Below are positions 12,300 to 24,166 of a DNA stretch of 64,000 nucleotides, in pieces. The notes under the pieces are model-generated. The model was not told the origin of the DNA and searched no databases. It saw only the letters and a program-made list of their open reading frames with translations. The number at the start of each line of letters is the position of its first letter. Positions within the stretch are counted from its first letter, which is position 1. The stretch is from the NCBI GenBank assembly GCA_035578155.1, contig JAPWDM010000035.1:934001-998000 (forward strand), in the 5' to 3' direction. The position numbers and the translations under genes were made by a program. The stretch is from Brachynemurus nebulosus. Its lineage: Eukaryota > Arthropoda > Insecta > Neuroptera > Myrmeleontidae.

Positions 12300-12978
12300 T
12301 CAAAAGAATGTCGCGATTTTGATTTCAGCAAAAAACAAGGAGGTTTGAAACTGGAGATTACATGTAACCTTTAAGGTCCACACGATAAAATTTTCAGTAT
12401 CACGAAAGAAAACCGTAACATGGATATAAAACAAACGGCTGTGAACAAACTTTCTCATGCTGGGAAGTTAATAATATTTTTTTGGTCTACTCCAGTTTTG
12501 CAACGTACTATTTTTGAAGACTCTTAAGAAGGTACCTAGTACCTACACATTATTATTATCGAATCTGTATGTACATGTAAGACTAACAGTGAATTATTAA
12601 GTTTGAAAGTGTAATTTAATATTGTTTCTTATTTTTCTCAAAAGAATGTCGCGATTTTGATTTCAGCAAAAAACAAGGAGGTTTGAAACTGGAGATTACA
12701 TGTAACCTTTAAGGTCCACACGATAAAATTTTCAGTATCACGAAAGAAAACCGTAACATGGATATAAAACAAACGGCTGTGAACAAACTTTCTCATGCTG
12801 GGAAGTTAATAATATTTTTTTGGTCTACTCCAGTTTTGCAACGTACTATTTTTGAAGACTCTTAAGAAGGTACCTAGTACCTACACATTATTATTATCGA
12901 ATCTGTATGTACATGTAAGACTAACAGTGAATTATTAAGTTTGAAAGTGTAATTTAATATTGTTTCTTATTTTTCTCA
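12300..12978. repeat. Perfect 338-bp tandem duplication
   Basis: Units 12300-12637 and 12638-12975 are identical by eye across their whole length, with a 3-bp TCA shared at the junction. Each unit contains a T-rich tract ending GATTTCAG followed by an open stretch (CAA AAA ACA AGG and so on, to TAA), and later a 35-codon frame starting ATG GAT ATA. None of these is convincing as a gene. The absence of divergence means a recent duplication or an assembly duplication. Confidence 0.97.
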
Positions 12979-13902
12979 GTATTTTTAAATATTATTTATT
13001 TTAATTTTGTTTTCCAAAATTTTCCTTGTACGCTAATGGAGGTACAGTCCAAAACCTTGAAAAGTAACATATTATATAATTGTAGTTTTGACATATTGGA
13101 AGAATAAGTTTTATGGATTTTCCATATTATAAATTTCAATTTTTATTTCTTTTGGTTTTACTAAGAATTTCTATATTCGGTTATCAACAAATGAATAGTA
13201 ATTTTTATACATATATTATTGTGTATATGGACAAAAGGTCAAATATATATTAATATAAATCGGTTAAGATTACGTTGAGTATTTATAAGATTTATTTAAA
13301 TGCAAATTTATCCATATCGTTAATATACTTGTTCTGAGCACATTTTAAGTTAGCAGCGTTAATAGTTTAATTACAGTATCGTTTCTACCGAACTTGAAGA
13401 TCAGATTTACAGAATTATTCTTTCACTCTAGTAGTATTCAACTTTGAAGATCGTTTCTTTTAGTGGAAAATATTTTGTTACAATTTTTAGGTTCAACACT
13501 TTTTTTTTTAAATTTCGTCGGTTGACTATTTTTTTTTTTTTTTATAATTACATTTTTGTGATGAATAGAAACGATTCAAGTTTCAGATAAAGTATAAAAA
13601 AATATTTCGTTTAGTTGTTATAACAGAGCTTATACGAGGCATGTGGAAGAAATATATACGAAGATTGTCACCAGATTAAATACTTCAGAAAATAAGTAGT
13701 GTAAGAATTTGTTAATATCATGATTTTATTAAAATCAAAATTTCTCAAGTAGTTTCAGCAATTGAAAAAATGAATGTTATGATCTTATGACAACCTTAAA
13801 GTCGTTTAGGAAAGATCGTTCACATTAAGTTCCATAAACATTAATTTCAAAGTCTGCATCTGATTTTCTAATTACTTCTCACAACCATTTTCCATTTTCA
13901 CC
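12979..13902. other. AT-rich DNA with poly-T tracts
   Basis: Homopolymer T runs near 13500 and 13530. Nothing else recognised. Confidence 0.5.
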
Positions 13903-13910
13903 GTTTAACT

Positions 13911-14566
13911 CAGTGTTTTTCAACCTATGGGTCGCGACCCCCTGGGAGTCGCGAAGCCTTTTTAAGAGGGCTGCAGTTACTTTAAATATAAAAACACTAG
14001 TTCAATATATAATATTTAATAAAGAGAAGGTTAATTAATGGTTACATTAATGTGATAGTTTCATACTTTCGCGTGATAAAGTTTCAAAATTGTGGTTTAT
14101 TTTCAATAACAGTAAATCCAGAAACTTAGTATTGAATTTAAAAGAATATTCATTTTCAAAAATTACAATGAGCACAGAATTCTGAATATTAGACGACAGT
14201 GAGCAATTATTAAACAAACAACAAGGCAGTTCAAAAAATGTAAACACTAACGCGAGTTCACAATTCAAAAAATTCAAATGGATTACGGTTGGAAGTGTTA
14301 AACGGCAACGACCGCCGCGCGTGCGCGAGGTACTTTTTACGCCACGCGCGCATTCAGAAGCTACTATAAGTCGTTAACTTCGATCTCAATATAAAAATAT
14401 GCCTGTTTCAAGTCCTTAATTACCTATTTAATCGAGACCTAAATGAAAGTAATCAATAATGATGAACGGATTCGATATTCAAACGGATTCGAACGGAGAG
14501 TAAGGGGTCGCAAAATATTTTTCCATGCTAAGGGGGTTGCGCCATGAAAAAGGTTGAAAACCACTG
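13911..14566 (-). mobile_element. hAT non-autonomous element, copy B
   Basis: Inverse-orientation homologue of 7971-8510. Ends CAGTGTTTTTCAACC and GGTTGAAAACCACTG. The 8-bp duplication GTTTAACT is perfect at 13903-13910 and 14567-14574. It keeps about 115 bp of interior missing from copy A. The 76-codon minus-strand frame inside it is not conserved in copy A and is not taken as a gene. Confidence 0.92.
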
Positions 14567-14574
14567 GTTTAACT

Positions 14575-17137
14575 GGATAGTGTTTGACAGTAATTCAGAA
14601 CCTTTTTTTTAAATGGAAGATTATATTCCACTCTCAGAAGCTCTGAGGAGTATTGGATTTTTGGGTGGATTTTAGAAGTAGTAAAATCGAAATATGTAGT
14701 GAAAATGGTTTGTCCTTTTGTACTGTGTTAAGGGTTGTAATCAAATTGAGAATTGTCTAATTTGAAAATCATCTTCAATTCTCAGAATGTTCTCTTAGAA
14801 TTGCTCTTTTTTTCACACAATTGTTATTTTTAAATTCCAAGCATCAAAAACTATAAGAAAAAACCACTGTTTTATCTGCCGTCTATTTGACGAAAATCGT
14901 CTATTTGACGAAAATCGACTATTTTCACAGTATTTCCTTTTCTAAAAATTCATGAAACTACTGATCTCATTTCTTGTTAATCACTAGCTTTATAAAATGT
15001 TACGATGGAAGAGCTGAGGAGCACATCCAAAAAACAATTTTCCACACAAAGTTTGAAAATTATTATTCGCACAATATTTTTTTTACGAATATTACTGATG
15101 TAGTTGAGATAATAAACGTTAATTTCTTATGTACTCTATTTAGTAATAATTTTTGTACAGGTACATACATACCTATACAGGTATTGTATGCATCTGTAGG
15201 CATGGATAATGGTAAAACTGGTTTTGTGAAGTATGTAATCTGATGAATAATAACTGAAGTTATAAATATTGTTATTTTCTTGTATATAGGTTTTATCTGA
15301 TTTGGAAGATTGAAATCGTCCATTATTTTGTTTTCCATCGTACTTGATTCCTCTGTATCTATCTAATTACTGCTGTTGCATGACAAATATGGAAAACGTG
15401 GAAAACTTGAGTAATGGTATTAAGTAATATTATTAAAGTAGGTACCCACCAAGGTGTGTTTAATTCACTTTTGATTGCGGGGTAGCAGTATAATATTTAT
15501 AGAAATTATTTTGCTCTACAGGAAAGCGTAGTTATTATAGAAACTTTTTGTGTGATATCATTTTAGAGTTGTTTTGAGTTTTACAGTATGACTTACAATT
15601 AGATATGTATTATCTTAGATATGTAGTATCGAAAATGCGTTTTTAGAGACCATTCTGGATCAAATACACAGTACCATTATGTTATATACATAATACATTT
15701 CTCATGCTAGAAACAATTATTGGTTTTGTAACCGAAAATATATAAATTTTCTTCAGTACCCCCCCCCCCCCCGCGGTACATAAAGATTACCTATGAAAAT
15801 TAAAAATTGTTGACTTCTCTTATTTAATAAGATACAATAATTACAAAGTCTTTTTCCTATTGTCTCATTTATAAATTGATAATCCGACTTAAGTCTTTTA
15901 AAACTAGAAATGAAAAAAAAAACCGTTTTCTTGAAATTATGTAAATGTCTGTTTCATATTTTTTTCATCTAACTTAAATAAAGAGATAAATTATTCTAAT
16001 TATGTGGCGAATCTGGAAATTTTTTATTCTTAAATGGAATAAATGAATTTAAATATTATGTTGCAAACCCTAAACATGCTTTTATAAAGGGAAAACTGGT
16101 AATAGCCAAACATAACGTTTGTTAAGTTTTACCACCGGACGCCTTAAAGTTAGTTTAAGTAGCAGTTTTGGATACTACAATAAATACTATCAAGTATATG
16201 CGCAGAGCGGTTTTAATAAATATTATAACCGCTTAACGCACGATCCCGACAATTTCGTATTATCTAAAACTGCTGCTTAAAGCTGCAGCTTTTTAGTGTT
16301 TTATTTACAAGTGCACACATTAATCTAAATTATATTGAAACAGTAGCTACCTATACATTGTCTGCTGTAATAAATCTTTTCCTGATGTATTTAGACCGCA
16401 CAATTGCCAATTAAACTATTCGGAAATGGGACTGATTTGTTATTTTCTTTTTTAAAATACATATTATGCAAGCTTTGCCCATAAAATTATATAGGAATCT
16501 TAAGAAGTATATGGATTTCTAAATTTGACTTGTGGCATAGTTAGTTTTTACTTACTGTATACACAAAAAAATCAATATTTCTGTAGTTTCTTAAAAATAC
16601 TCTTGAAAAAAGCAAGTCTACATGAACCATTTATTGGTGCCAAGTTTATTGCTAAATTAGAAGAAAAGGTGATTACTGATTTACTGATTTACTGATTAGG
16701 TGATTAGTACTATGGATGAACAGAGTATATCCGGTTAACCATAGACGTAGCGTTATCCACAGGAGGTTTTACCTGTTTGCGACTCACCTGATCCTCCTAT
16801 TTTATATATAAAGTGTTGCTTCATGGTTTGACCCACTGCCGGCTGAAAAAAAAACGATCAGACGATCTTTTTCAATATCTTATTTTACGGTCTTTAAAAA
16901 ACTGTCTATCAAAAAAGTTGTATGCAATTAAGTGTTGGTATACCGATAAAATTTCAGCCATTTTCTGTAAAAAAAATTAATCTTACTGTAGGTATTTAAT
17001 GGAAATATTTTAAATTTAAAGTAATTTTAATAAATTGTCATTGTCTTTTAATTTTAAAGTAGCTAGTTTTATTTATCAGCGGGTGTTGTACTTTTTACTG
17101 CTTTTTATAAGGCGTTTTGCGCATATTTCATTCTTAT
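14575..17137. other. AT-rich DNA with minor repeats
   Basis: Contains a two-fold 19-bp tandem repeat (CGTCTATTTGACGAAAAT) at 14879-14916, a C13 homopolymer at about 15759, and an inverted pair (TAAGTAGCAGTTTTGGATA / TATCTAAAACTGCTGCTTA) at about 16155-16279 that may be a decayed MITE. No gene recognised. Confidence 0.5.
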
Positions 17138-17479
17138 GGTCCGTCTACACGACAACGACTTGCCTGCACGTTCAGTCTGTACAAATAAGTTTGTGCAATT
17201 AACACAAAATACGGTACAATGGCCACATACTAGCAGTTTATCCGTGCAAACCTCAGCTTGTTTGCGGCTAAAGCGCGGCTTGAGCACTGTCCACGCACAC
17301 AAGTAAAACTGTGGAAACTTGGTTTGCACAAGTAAAATCTTCAGCAGTGCGACGTTTACGCAAGCTGCATTGATGGGTTTGTACGAGATACAGTTTTCCA
17401 GTCCATACATACATATTTACTTGCACAAACTGGTTTGCACAAGTAAGTCGATGGTAAAGCTTGAGCGTGTGAACGGACC
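17138..17479. mobile_element. MITE with GGTCCGTYNACACG termini
   Basis: Left end GGTCCGTCTACACGAC and inverted right end GTGTGAACGGACC, a terminus style common in PIF/Harbinger MITEs. The interior repeats TTGCACAAGTAA-like words in both orientations. No clear 3-bp target duplication was seen. Overlapping open frames on both strands are artefacts of its relatively high GC. Confidence 0.6.
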
Positions 17480-17642
17480 TTCACAGAATATTTCACAAAT
17501 TTCGAGGGGAAATAGGTACTCAATATTTTTATAAAAGCATACACCAGTTTTTATGCCGGAAATGTTACTATTCGCTGAACTATATGATGTATGATCATGT
17601 AAAAAATCTTGTATTTTGTAAATGAATTTTGACTTAAAATTC

Positions 17643-17782
17643 AAGAGGTCGCAGAAACAATTGATTACAGATCACATACCCATATTCTATATATTTTTTA
17701 CCCATTTCTACATATCTCGAGGCTCCTATGAAATTTTTAAGTGCAAAGGGGGGTCGTGAGCAAAAAAGTTTGAGATCCACTG
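17643..17782 (-). mobile_element. Truncated hAT MITE of the 28826 family
   Basis: Read on the minus strand it starts CAGTGGATCTCAAACTTTT and stays alignable with the element at 28826-29019, including TAGAAATGGGTA and TTTCTGCGACCTC, before breaking off. One terminus is missing. Confidence 0.75.
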
Positions 17783-18580
17783 TATTAAACAGTATTGGTC
17801 ATCTTCAGCGTAGACATCCTTGACCAAACCATCAATATTTTATTTTAGCTTTTGTTATATTTTGTTTACATTCGTTTAAATAACGAACGCATTTTAATTT
17901 ATAGTTATATCTGGCATGATTTTATCTTCAAAATCATCTTCAAATTATATTATAACTAGCTGTTACCCGCGGCTTCGCTCGCGTGGCTTTTAAAATTATG
18001 GCATCTAGCTAAAACATATAAAGTGTACTTTCATCACGTGCCTATTACGCGTCGAGTAGGTATTATTACTTTTTTCTTTGGAATTTTCCCACAGAAATAC
18101 AATATTTTTCCCGGGCAAAAAATAGACTATAACATTCCTTTAACAACATGCCAAGTTCAAATGAAATCAATGATTCTTTTTTATACTGTTTTAAATATAT
18201 ATTTTCCCACGGGAATAAGACTTTCCACGGGATTTAGATACTTTCCCGGGTTAGAAAGTACTCTGTGTTCTTTCTCATCGTCTCTGTAAACAATATGCAA
18301 AGTTTGAAATCAATCATGCTTTTTTTTAATAGTCAGTTGTTATTTCATTGTTTCGTTTTAAATACATTTTCCCTCGGGAATGAGATATTTTATCGGGATA
18401 AAAAATAACCTATGTTTATCCCTGTATATCGTCATATTTGTCTATCATCATTTTTTCTTTCATTTAGAATATATTTTTCCACAGGAATGAAATTTCCCAC
18501 GGGAAATTTCCCGGGGTATAAAGTAGTTTGTGTCCTTTCTCATCTCTTCTGTTAGCAATATACAAAGTTTGAAATCATTT

Positions 18581-19499
18581 GAGGGGTGCCAAACCATAAC
18601 GTTGTAAGTGCCACACGAACTCGAATACGTTTTTTTGCAGTAAAGCGTTGTATATGCTGGTGTTTACCTGCACCCTTAAAATTCCGACCGTCCAGACTCT
18701 GTGACGGCTCCCACCCTCAATATTGTTAAAAAGCAAGTCATAACGTTGTATGTGCCTGATATCGTGATTTTTCAATTATTAAGAAAACAAAAATGTGTAC
18801 AAAGCCACTTATTGCAAGAGACCTCAGTGAGCTTGTTGCGAATGCTGGTAAAGAAATATTATTCTCAATAGTGGAGACTACAACTTTTTTTTGATTGGGT
18901 GAATCTGGCTAAAACGATAATTAACTCCAAAAAACTACAGATATCTTCGGTTACTATGATTTGAGTAACATCTGAAAATTTTGGTGTAGTTTATACAAAG
19001 AAAAGTTACAGAAACTTTGCCCAATGGATAACAATTTCACTGTTGAAATCTGAAGTCACAAAGACGAATTTTGAGGACTTGGAAATTGAAATGAACATGT
19101 ACCTTTAGCTGCTGAGAAGAAGAAGGATATTCATGCCATGTTGCCGTATTTATCAGGAGAAAATAAATTGTTTTATGAAAGCTTCATAAAACAGATATCT
19201 TAAAAGTTTTAGTTTAATTTGATAAGTGCAAGTAAAGATACACTTACAAAACGTTATGACTTGCATAAATAATGGCACTTACAACGTTTTGTCGTTTTCA
19301 GTTTTTTTCAATTAATATTAAAATTATTTCGGTTTTTCGAAATATTACAAATTTGTATGTTAATTATGTGTGTTAAATGAAAGTTTAATAATAAATATTG
19401 TATGCATTAATTCGTTTGTTATTTCTCAATTAAGACGGTTTTTTGTCTCTACTGAAAACTTCTTTTTTTGGCACTTACAAGGTTATGGTTTGGCACCAC
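18581..19499 (+). mobile_element. Unassigned TIR element with 6-bp target duplication
   Basis: Ends GAGGGGTGCCAAACCATAAC and, inverted, GTGGTGCCAAACCATAAC, both continuing TTGTAAGTGCCA. TCATTT flanks both sides (18575-18580 and 19500-19505). The host repeat carries a paralogous module at 18303-18340 that acts as an empty site: removing the element plus one TCATTT restores exactly its length. The motif GGCACTTACAACGTT or a close variant recurs at about 18595, 18738, 19234, 19272 and 19476. It holds a relic coding region (18793-19203). Six-bp duplications are unusual (reported for IS3EU and Dada types); superfamily not assigned. Confidence 0.85.
18793..19203 (+). pseudogene. Decayed coding region of an unidentified transposon protein
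   Basis: An ATG at 18793 opens MCTKPLIARDLSELVANA and runs about 33 codons to a stop near 18893. A second open stretch starts near 18965 and includes YRNFAQWITISLLKSEV and then FEDLEIEMNMYL. After a frameshift near 19107 it continues as AAEKKKDIHAMLPYLSG and ENKLFYESFIKQIS, stopping at 19201-19203. Codon composition and the charged/hydrophobic pattern look like real protein, unlike shadow frames nearby. The stop is followed by the subterminal motifs of the host element, so this is likely the C-terminal part of its transposase or accessory protein. I do not recognise a domain. Confidence 0.5.
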
Positions 19500-19692
19500 T
19501 CATTTATCCGTTTTTTTAATAGTCAGCTGTTGTAATTTAATGCATTTTCCCGAAATAAAAAGTAGCCTATAACCGTCTCTGGCCCGCAAGTAACGTCTGT
19601 GCAAAGTTTCAAGTTGATTGGTTGAGCTGTTGAGGCGTGAAAGCCAGTCAAACAAACAAACTCACTTTCGCATTTATAAAATTAGTAAGGAT

Positions 19693-20321
19693 TTTAATAA
19701 TAAACTTTTACTTATATTTTTTTCAAAACAAATTTTTTTTTATTATTTATTTTTTTTTTTTTTAAATCGTTGATACTCAACATCAAATATTAATTAAAAA
19801 CGATTGTAGACAAACTAAATTTATAGTAGAAGAATGAAATGGCCATTACAATTGGTCCCGACTATATTAAAAGAGATGAATTTTTCAAATGACAAAAATT
19901 TTATGTTGTAACTGGTAATACTACAACTCTGTTGTGTTGCAAAGTTGAATTGATGACAACCAGCCTTTTGCTTAAAAATATCAATACACATTTAAAATTT
20001 TACAAAATTCCACCTATGAGCCTACGACCCATTACTGTGCCATTACCAAAACTTGTAGCACCTTTACATACATATTTTCGCATTTATATACTAGCCAGTT
20101 AACTAGTAACGAGTAACATTCAAATTAAATAAAATTTTAAAAAAAAATTGCATAGAACTTATATGGAGCTTAACTTCAACAAACAGTTTGTTTTATTACA
20201 CGTATAGTTTTAAACAATTTTAGCACTTTTCTACTTTTTATTATTTTTTTGGTTTATATTTCTTTTAAATACATAGGTTTTTTTTAAATTAAATATATAA
20301 GAAAGTATCTTAAAACTATTT
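19693..20321. other. AT-rich DNA with poly-T tracts
   Basis: No feature recognised. Confidence 0.5.
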
Positions 20322-20363
20322 ACGCGGTTACTAAACCTTCGTAAATTTGACGACGGCACATGT

Positions 20364-20395
<32 letters not shown>

Positions 20396-20718
20396 TTTTT
20401 TTTCTTTATTATATTTTAATACTTTGGCTAATGAAATGGATAGTGTTATTGTTTTAGATTGTATGTTGTATAATTTCAGTGGTTTTTCTTTTAGTTACAG
20501 AACTATAATAGTTACTTTCGATACGTATGTGTAAAGTGAGGTATTCGAGTAGGCTTAAATTGATCATGAGTCTAAGGGGCTGATACAAACACAACGAGAT
20601 CTCGTGCACCTACCACGAGCCGTCAGGCGAGTGGGGGTACACAGCGCACTCGATTTGAAAAAACAAAAAACAAAAAACATGTGTTGTCGTCAAATTTACG
20701 AAGGTTTAGTAACAACGT
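20322..20718. mobile_element. TIR MITE with TTTTG microsatellite arms
   Basis: Arms of about 50 bp pair almost perfectly: GTTACTAAACCTTCGTAAAT at the left and its complement at the right, followed by CGTCAAATTTACG. Next to each arm lies a TTTTG or CAAAAAA run. The middle is GC-richer, with ACGAGATCTCGT and a GTGCACCTACCAC / GTGGGGGTACAC stem near 20595-20643. No target duplication found. Confidence 0.75.
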
Positions 20719-21020
20719 GATTATAAAATAGACTTAATTATCCAGGGTTAAACTGCTTAGGATTTTTTATTTTATAATTTTCGCCATGTAGGTACGTATT
20801 GTGTCGGTAACATTTTATTTTTGAAAATTTTGGACCAATTGGATTTTGAAATTAAATTCGATATATTGCACGGTATACACAAAAGTTATTTATGAAACAT
20901 CATAGGTATTACAAAGTTAAAAGTTATATGCTTACATTTGATACATTTAAATTGTACATTTTGTTTATGCATGTATACGCTTTTGTATTTGCATGTATGT
21001 ACATATGTGTATATGTATTA

Positions 21021-21459
21021 AGCCGATTCTACCTTCCAACATTGGACGTTTGATGATTCGTGGCATCGTGTGGCCGTTGTTCGAACCCACGAGCGTCCAG
21101 TGTCGAGCGTCGAACGTTCGCATTTGGCCATGTTCCAGCCGATGTCGGTATTCTTGCACCGAGTCAAAGGGATGTTTCCAACGTTTGAAGGACAATGTTC
21201 GTTCGTTCGGCTCAACGGCTACACGACTCGTTCATATGAAGGGAGACAACATCAGTGTATAACATTAGAGATAACATCCTCGTACACTGAATAAACGTTT
21301 GTACCAAACTGTTTTCATCATATCTATTGGATCATTTGGATCAAACATTCGATTCACCGTGTAGCAGCAGCATTCGCAGCACCAACTGTCGAATTTACTT
21401 GCATCAAACGTTCGATCGAACGTTGGAAAAAACGTTTGTAGCATCGTGTAGAACCGGCT
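21021..21459. mobile_element. PIF/Harbinger-like MITE with TTA duplication
   Basis: Ends AGCCGATTCTACC and GTAGAACCGGCT are inverted, with TTA at both borders (21018-21020 and 21460-21462), fitting the TWA preference of PIF/Harbinger. The interior holds several copies of ACGTTCGA/TCGAACGTT, including the palindrome AACGTTCGATCGAACGTT. Overlapping frames on both strands reflect its higher GC only. Confidence 0.7.
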
Positions 21460-21462
21460 TTA

Positions 21463-22745
21463 GTAAGTGCATATAATATAGCTTTTTTTATTTTGTGTTC
21501 AGTCACAAACTTTATTCCACTCATACCATTACATAGGGCGGTACCAATTGATATGTTAGTGTGCGCTGAGGCGGTACAATTGTAAAATTAACACAGCGTA
21601 CAGTAAACACGGCAAGCACACATCACATAGCACAACTAGTGGTACACACTAAATAGTGTAATCAAATCCGAATAGGTACATTCGTGTATATTAATGAAAT
21701 TTTTAATTTTATGTCTGCTGATTGTGAGTAACTGGTATTGGCGACTACTAATGTAAAATATTTTCAGTGTTAAGGAATTTCCGACTAAGGTCTGATTTAT
21801 GATCGTGACCACTAGAAATTAAATTCAAAAGCTGTAAAAAAGGGAAAAGTAAGTGCCGATGCACGCAGCGGTAAAAAAACGCGTGTGTGCATCGGTACTA
21901 AAATTTTGTTAAATTGTGTTCACTTTTACGAATCAGGCTTATTGTGTTAATTTAAATATACCTTTAATGGTTTGGTCTTAAGTAAGAAGCTTCCGCTTTT
22001 AAAGTTTTATTCGACATAGTTGGCATCTTTAAAGTACAGTACAAGTTCTCAGTAACACCATCGCCCTACCTAGTATGGGTCCCACCCCCTCCGCCATATA
22101 GTTCCGTTTTGGACGAAATTTGAATCGTTCTGTAAACACATAAATAAACAGTAAAAATGTATTTGAGTGAGATTTTGAGTCGCTTCGTCTGAATAGTACC
22201 ACTCGGAATAATGTCATTTTCAAAAAACGAAGACAACTGCACATTCTAAACAGCAAAAATTAAGCAATTTTCTTCAGACAGAGTAAAACGAAATGTAATG
22301 ATGAGAACGTGAAGCTAGAATCGGACTATGGCTTTTTTATGAATTTTACTTCTCTACTATACAAATTCGGTGTTATTAAGAACTGCTATTCTATTTTGAA
22401 TGTTGAATAATATGTTACAGGCTTATCATTGAGTTGCTTTTTACGTATTTTTCAGAAATCAAATATTTACAAAGGAAAGAATATTTTATTAAAATATGAA
22501 TTTTTCATCAAATGTCCTTCAATTAAATCTATGTACGATGACTAAAACTAAATATAAAATTAGATTACTGTTTCTTGCACGATATTTATTAATAGAAAAA
22601 GTTGACTCTGCAATTTTAGTCATCCAGGATCAAGTTAACAAAAAAAAAAAAAAAAAAAGAATGGAAAATATATGTATATTTACTACCCTAGTTATTACAG
22701 TAGTATTTTTTTCTTTTTAGCGGATGCTTTTGCAAATTGTTTCCT
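21463..22745. other. AT-rich DNA with one small hairpin repeat
   Basis: Apart from the hairpin at 21855-21897 and an A19 tract near 22640, nothing is recognised. Confidence 0.5.
21855..21897. repeat. GC-rich mini inverted repeat, copy 1
   Basis: GCCGATGCACGC is inverted against GTGTGTGCATCGGT around CAGCGGTAAAAAAACGC. The same hairpin occurs in the opposite orientation of its ends at 30284-30328, where both CGCAGCGGTAAAAA and TGTGTGCATCGGC are kept. Confidence 0.7.
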
Positions 22746-24166
22746 AAAGGCTATTGGCGGATAAGCATGGGTAGAATAATATCTAATATATCGACAGATA
22801 CTTTTTTTACTAAACTTGGGTAAACTTCTATGTAGCATCTTAATCTTGGTTGTCGAGTAAGAACTTACTGTTATATGTAGCTATAATATTGTATCATATT
22901 ATGTAAGGAATAAACCTAATTTTTCAATTTTTATATTTTGACACAGTTATTATTTTTAATAATGTAAATACTAACAACTTAACACAACAAAAAAAATTTC
23001 TTATGTAAGTACTGCATGTTTTTTCAATATTTTCTATATTTTAAAATTTTTGACATTTTTGTAAAAAAATTTTTGACATTTCTAATGTTTTTGTTTTTGT
23101 TTACTTCTATAATAAAGCATCTGCCATGAAGATGGGGTTAATTTCCCCGAAACCGGTAGCAGAAAATTAAAACAAATATTTGTTTTTCATTTTGATGACT
23201 TAAACTCCTAATATCCTATTCCTTCCGTATCATATTATGTTCTATCAAATGTAACTTGCTATAATATGTTATAACATGTTGCATCAAATAGAATCAAAGA
23301 CATGTAATAATATTTTTGTGAATATACCGCGAACGTAATCACTAAAAAAATATTTCTCAGTCTCATTTGTAATCATCATCATTTAGGTAGTTTCAAAAAC
23401 TCATGATAAGTGTTTGGCTGATTGAGGAATTTGAAGATTTGAGTCAACCATTTTCTTTTTTTCGAAAACTAAGCAATGACAAATGTTTTTTTGAACATAT
23501 TTACAATTTGCAAACGATTTCCAATCGATTGAGTACCCGGAAGCCTATACCTATCTCTAAAAAAATATTCTCGCACATTTAATTTTTTTAATTATGATGC
23601 ACCCGGAAAAAAATTCTGGAAAAATTATATGTTCTATCAATCATAGTGAGGAGCCTGTAGAAATATTTTGGTGATTGTACAACGAACATAACCTCGAAAA
23701 AAAAATCTTTTTCGATATTTTATTTTTTTTAACTATGACGCACCCGGAGAAAAAATCTGAAAAAATATATGTTGTATCGGTCATAGTAGGAAGCCTGTAA
23801 AATAATTTTGGTGATTGTACCATAGCTACAAGTTGATGAAAAAAAAATATTGAAAAATTAAACAATTTTTTTTTTGGGGGGGGGGGTTATAATTTTTTTT
23901 TTGAAGGTGATAATTTTTTCTGAGATAGTCTGTAGAGGTATCTAAAACATATTAAATTTCAGCCAAATCCGTCAAGCCACTAAAAAGTTATAAATTTTTT
24001 TTGGTTTTCAAAAAATAATTTTTTACCCCCAAAGGGTGAGTTTTTAAGGGTTGAAACTCAGTAAATTTTAATCTTATATCGAAAGCAGTTAGCAGAAAAA
24101 AGACCAACACAATTCGTGCGGGGGCATTTCTAATTTTCTACCCATGCTTATCCGCCAATAGCCTTT
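22746..24166. mobile_element. TIR element, 1.42 kb, 31-bp perfect termini
   Basis: AAAGGCTATTGGCGGATAAG followed by CATGGGTAGAA at the left is matched exactly in inverse at 24136-24166. No target duplication is evident. The interior is AT-rich without a transposase. It holds a hairpin motif at 23123-23162 and a 141-bp two-unit tandem repeat at 23580-23860. The class is unknown. Confidence 0.8.
23580..23860. repeat. Two-unit ~141-bp tandem repeat
   Basis: GCACCCGGA, ATCATAGTGAGGAGCCTGTA and TTTTGGTGATTGTAC recur with a spacing of 141 bp (GCACCCGG at 23599 and 23740), with moderate divergence. Confidence 0.75.

Larger units (their letters stand above)
17956..19690 (+). mobile_element. Retroposon-like arthropod repeat, interrupted
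   Basis: Starts CTAGCTGTTACCCGCGGC, then holds several related modules of about 150 bp (a CCCACGGGAATRAGA-like segment, then TTTCTCATCG, then ATATGCAAAGTTTGAAATCA), and ends with GGCGTGAAAGCCAGTCAAAC and a TTTCGCATTTATAAAATTAG tail. Head and tail of this kind are very common in insect genomes, probably from RTE-type LINEs or related retroposons. That assignment is from memory and tentative. A second 3' piece lies at 54640-54815. The repeat is split by the TIR element at 18581-19499. Confidence 0.6.

Noticed and set aside
12300..12978. Interpreting the two identical 338-bp units as LTRs
   Set aside because: They are directly adjacent with no internal region, primer-binding site or target duplication; a tandem duplication is simpler.
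16730..16810. Minus-strand splice donor CAG|GTGAGT near 16785 as evidence for an exon
   Set aside because: No open frame or acceptor lies upstream on that strand.
23123..23162. Calling the GAAAC stem a hammerhead ribozyme
   Set aside because: The CUGAUGA core and a matching third stem are not clearly present; it is kept only as a structural observation.
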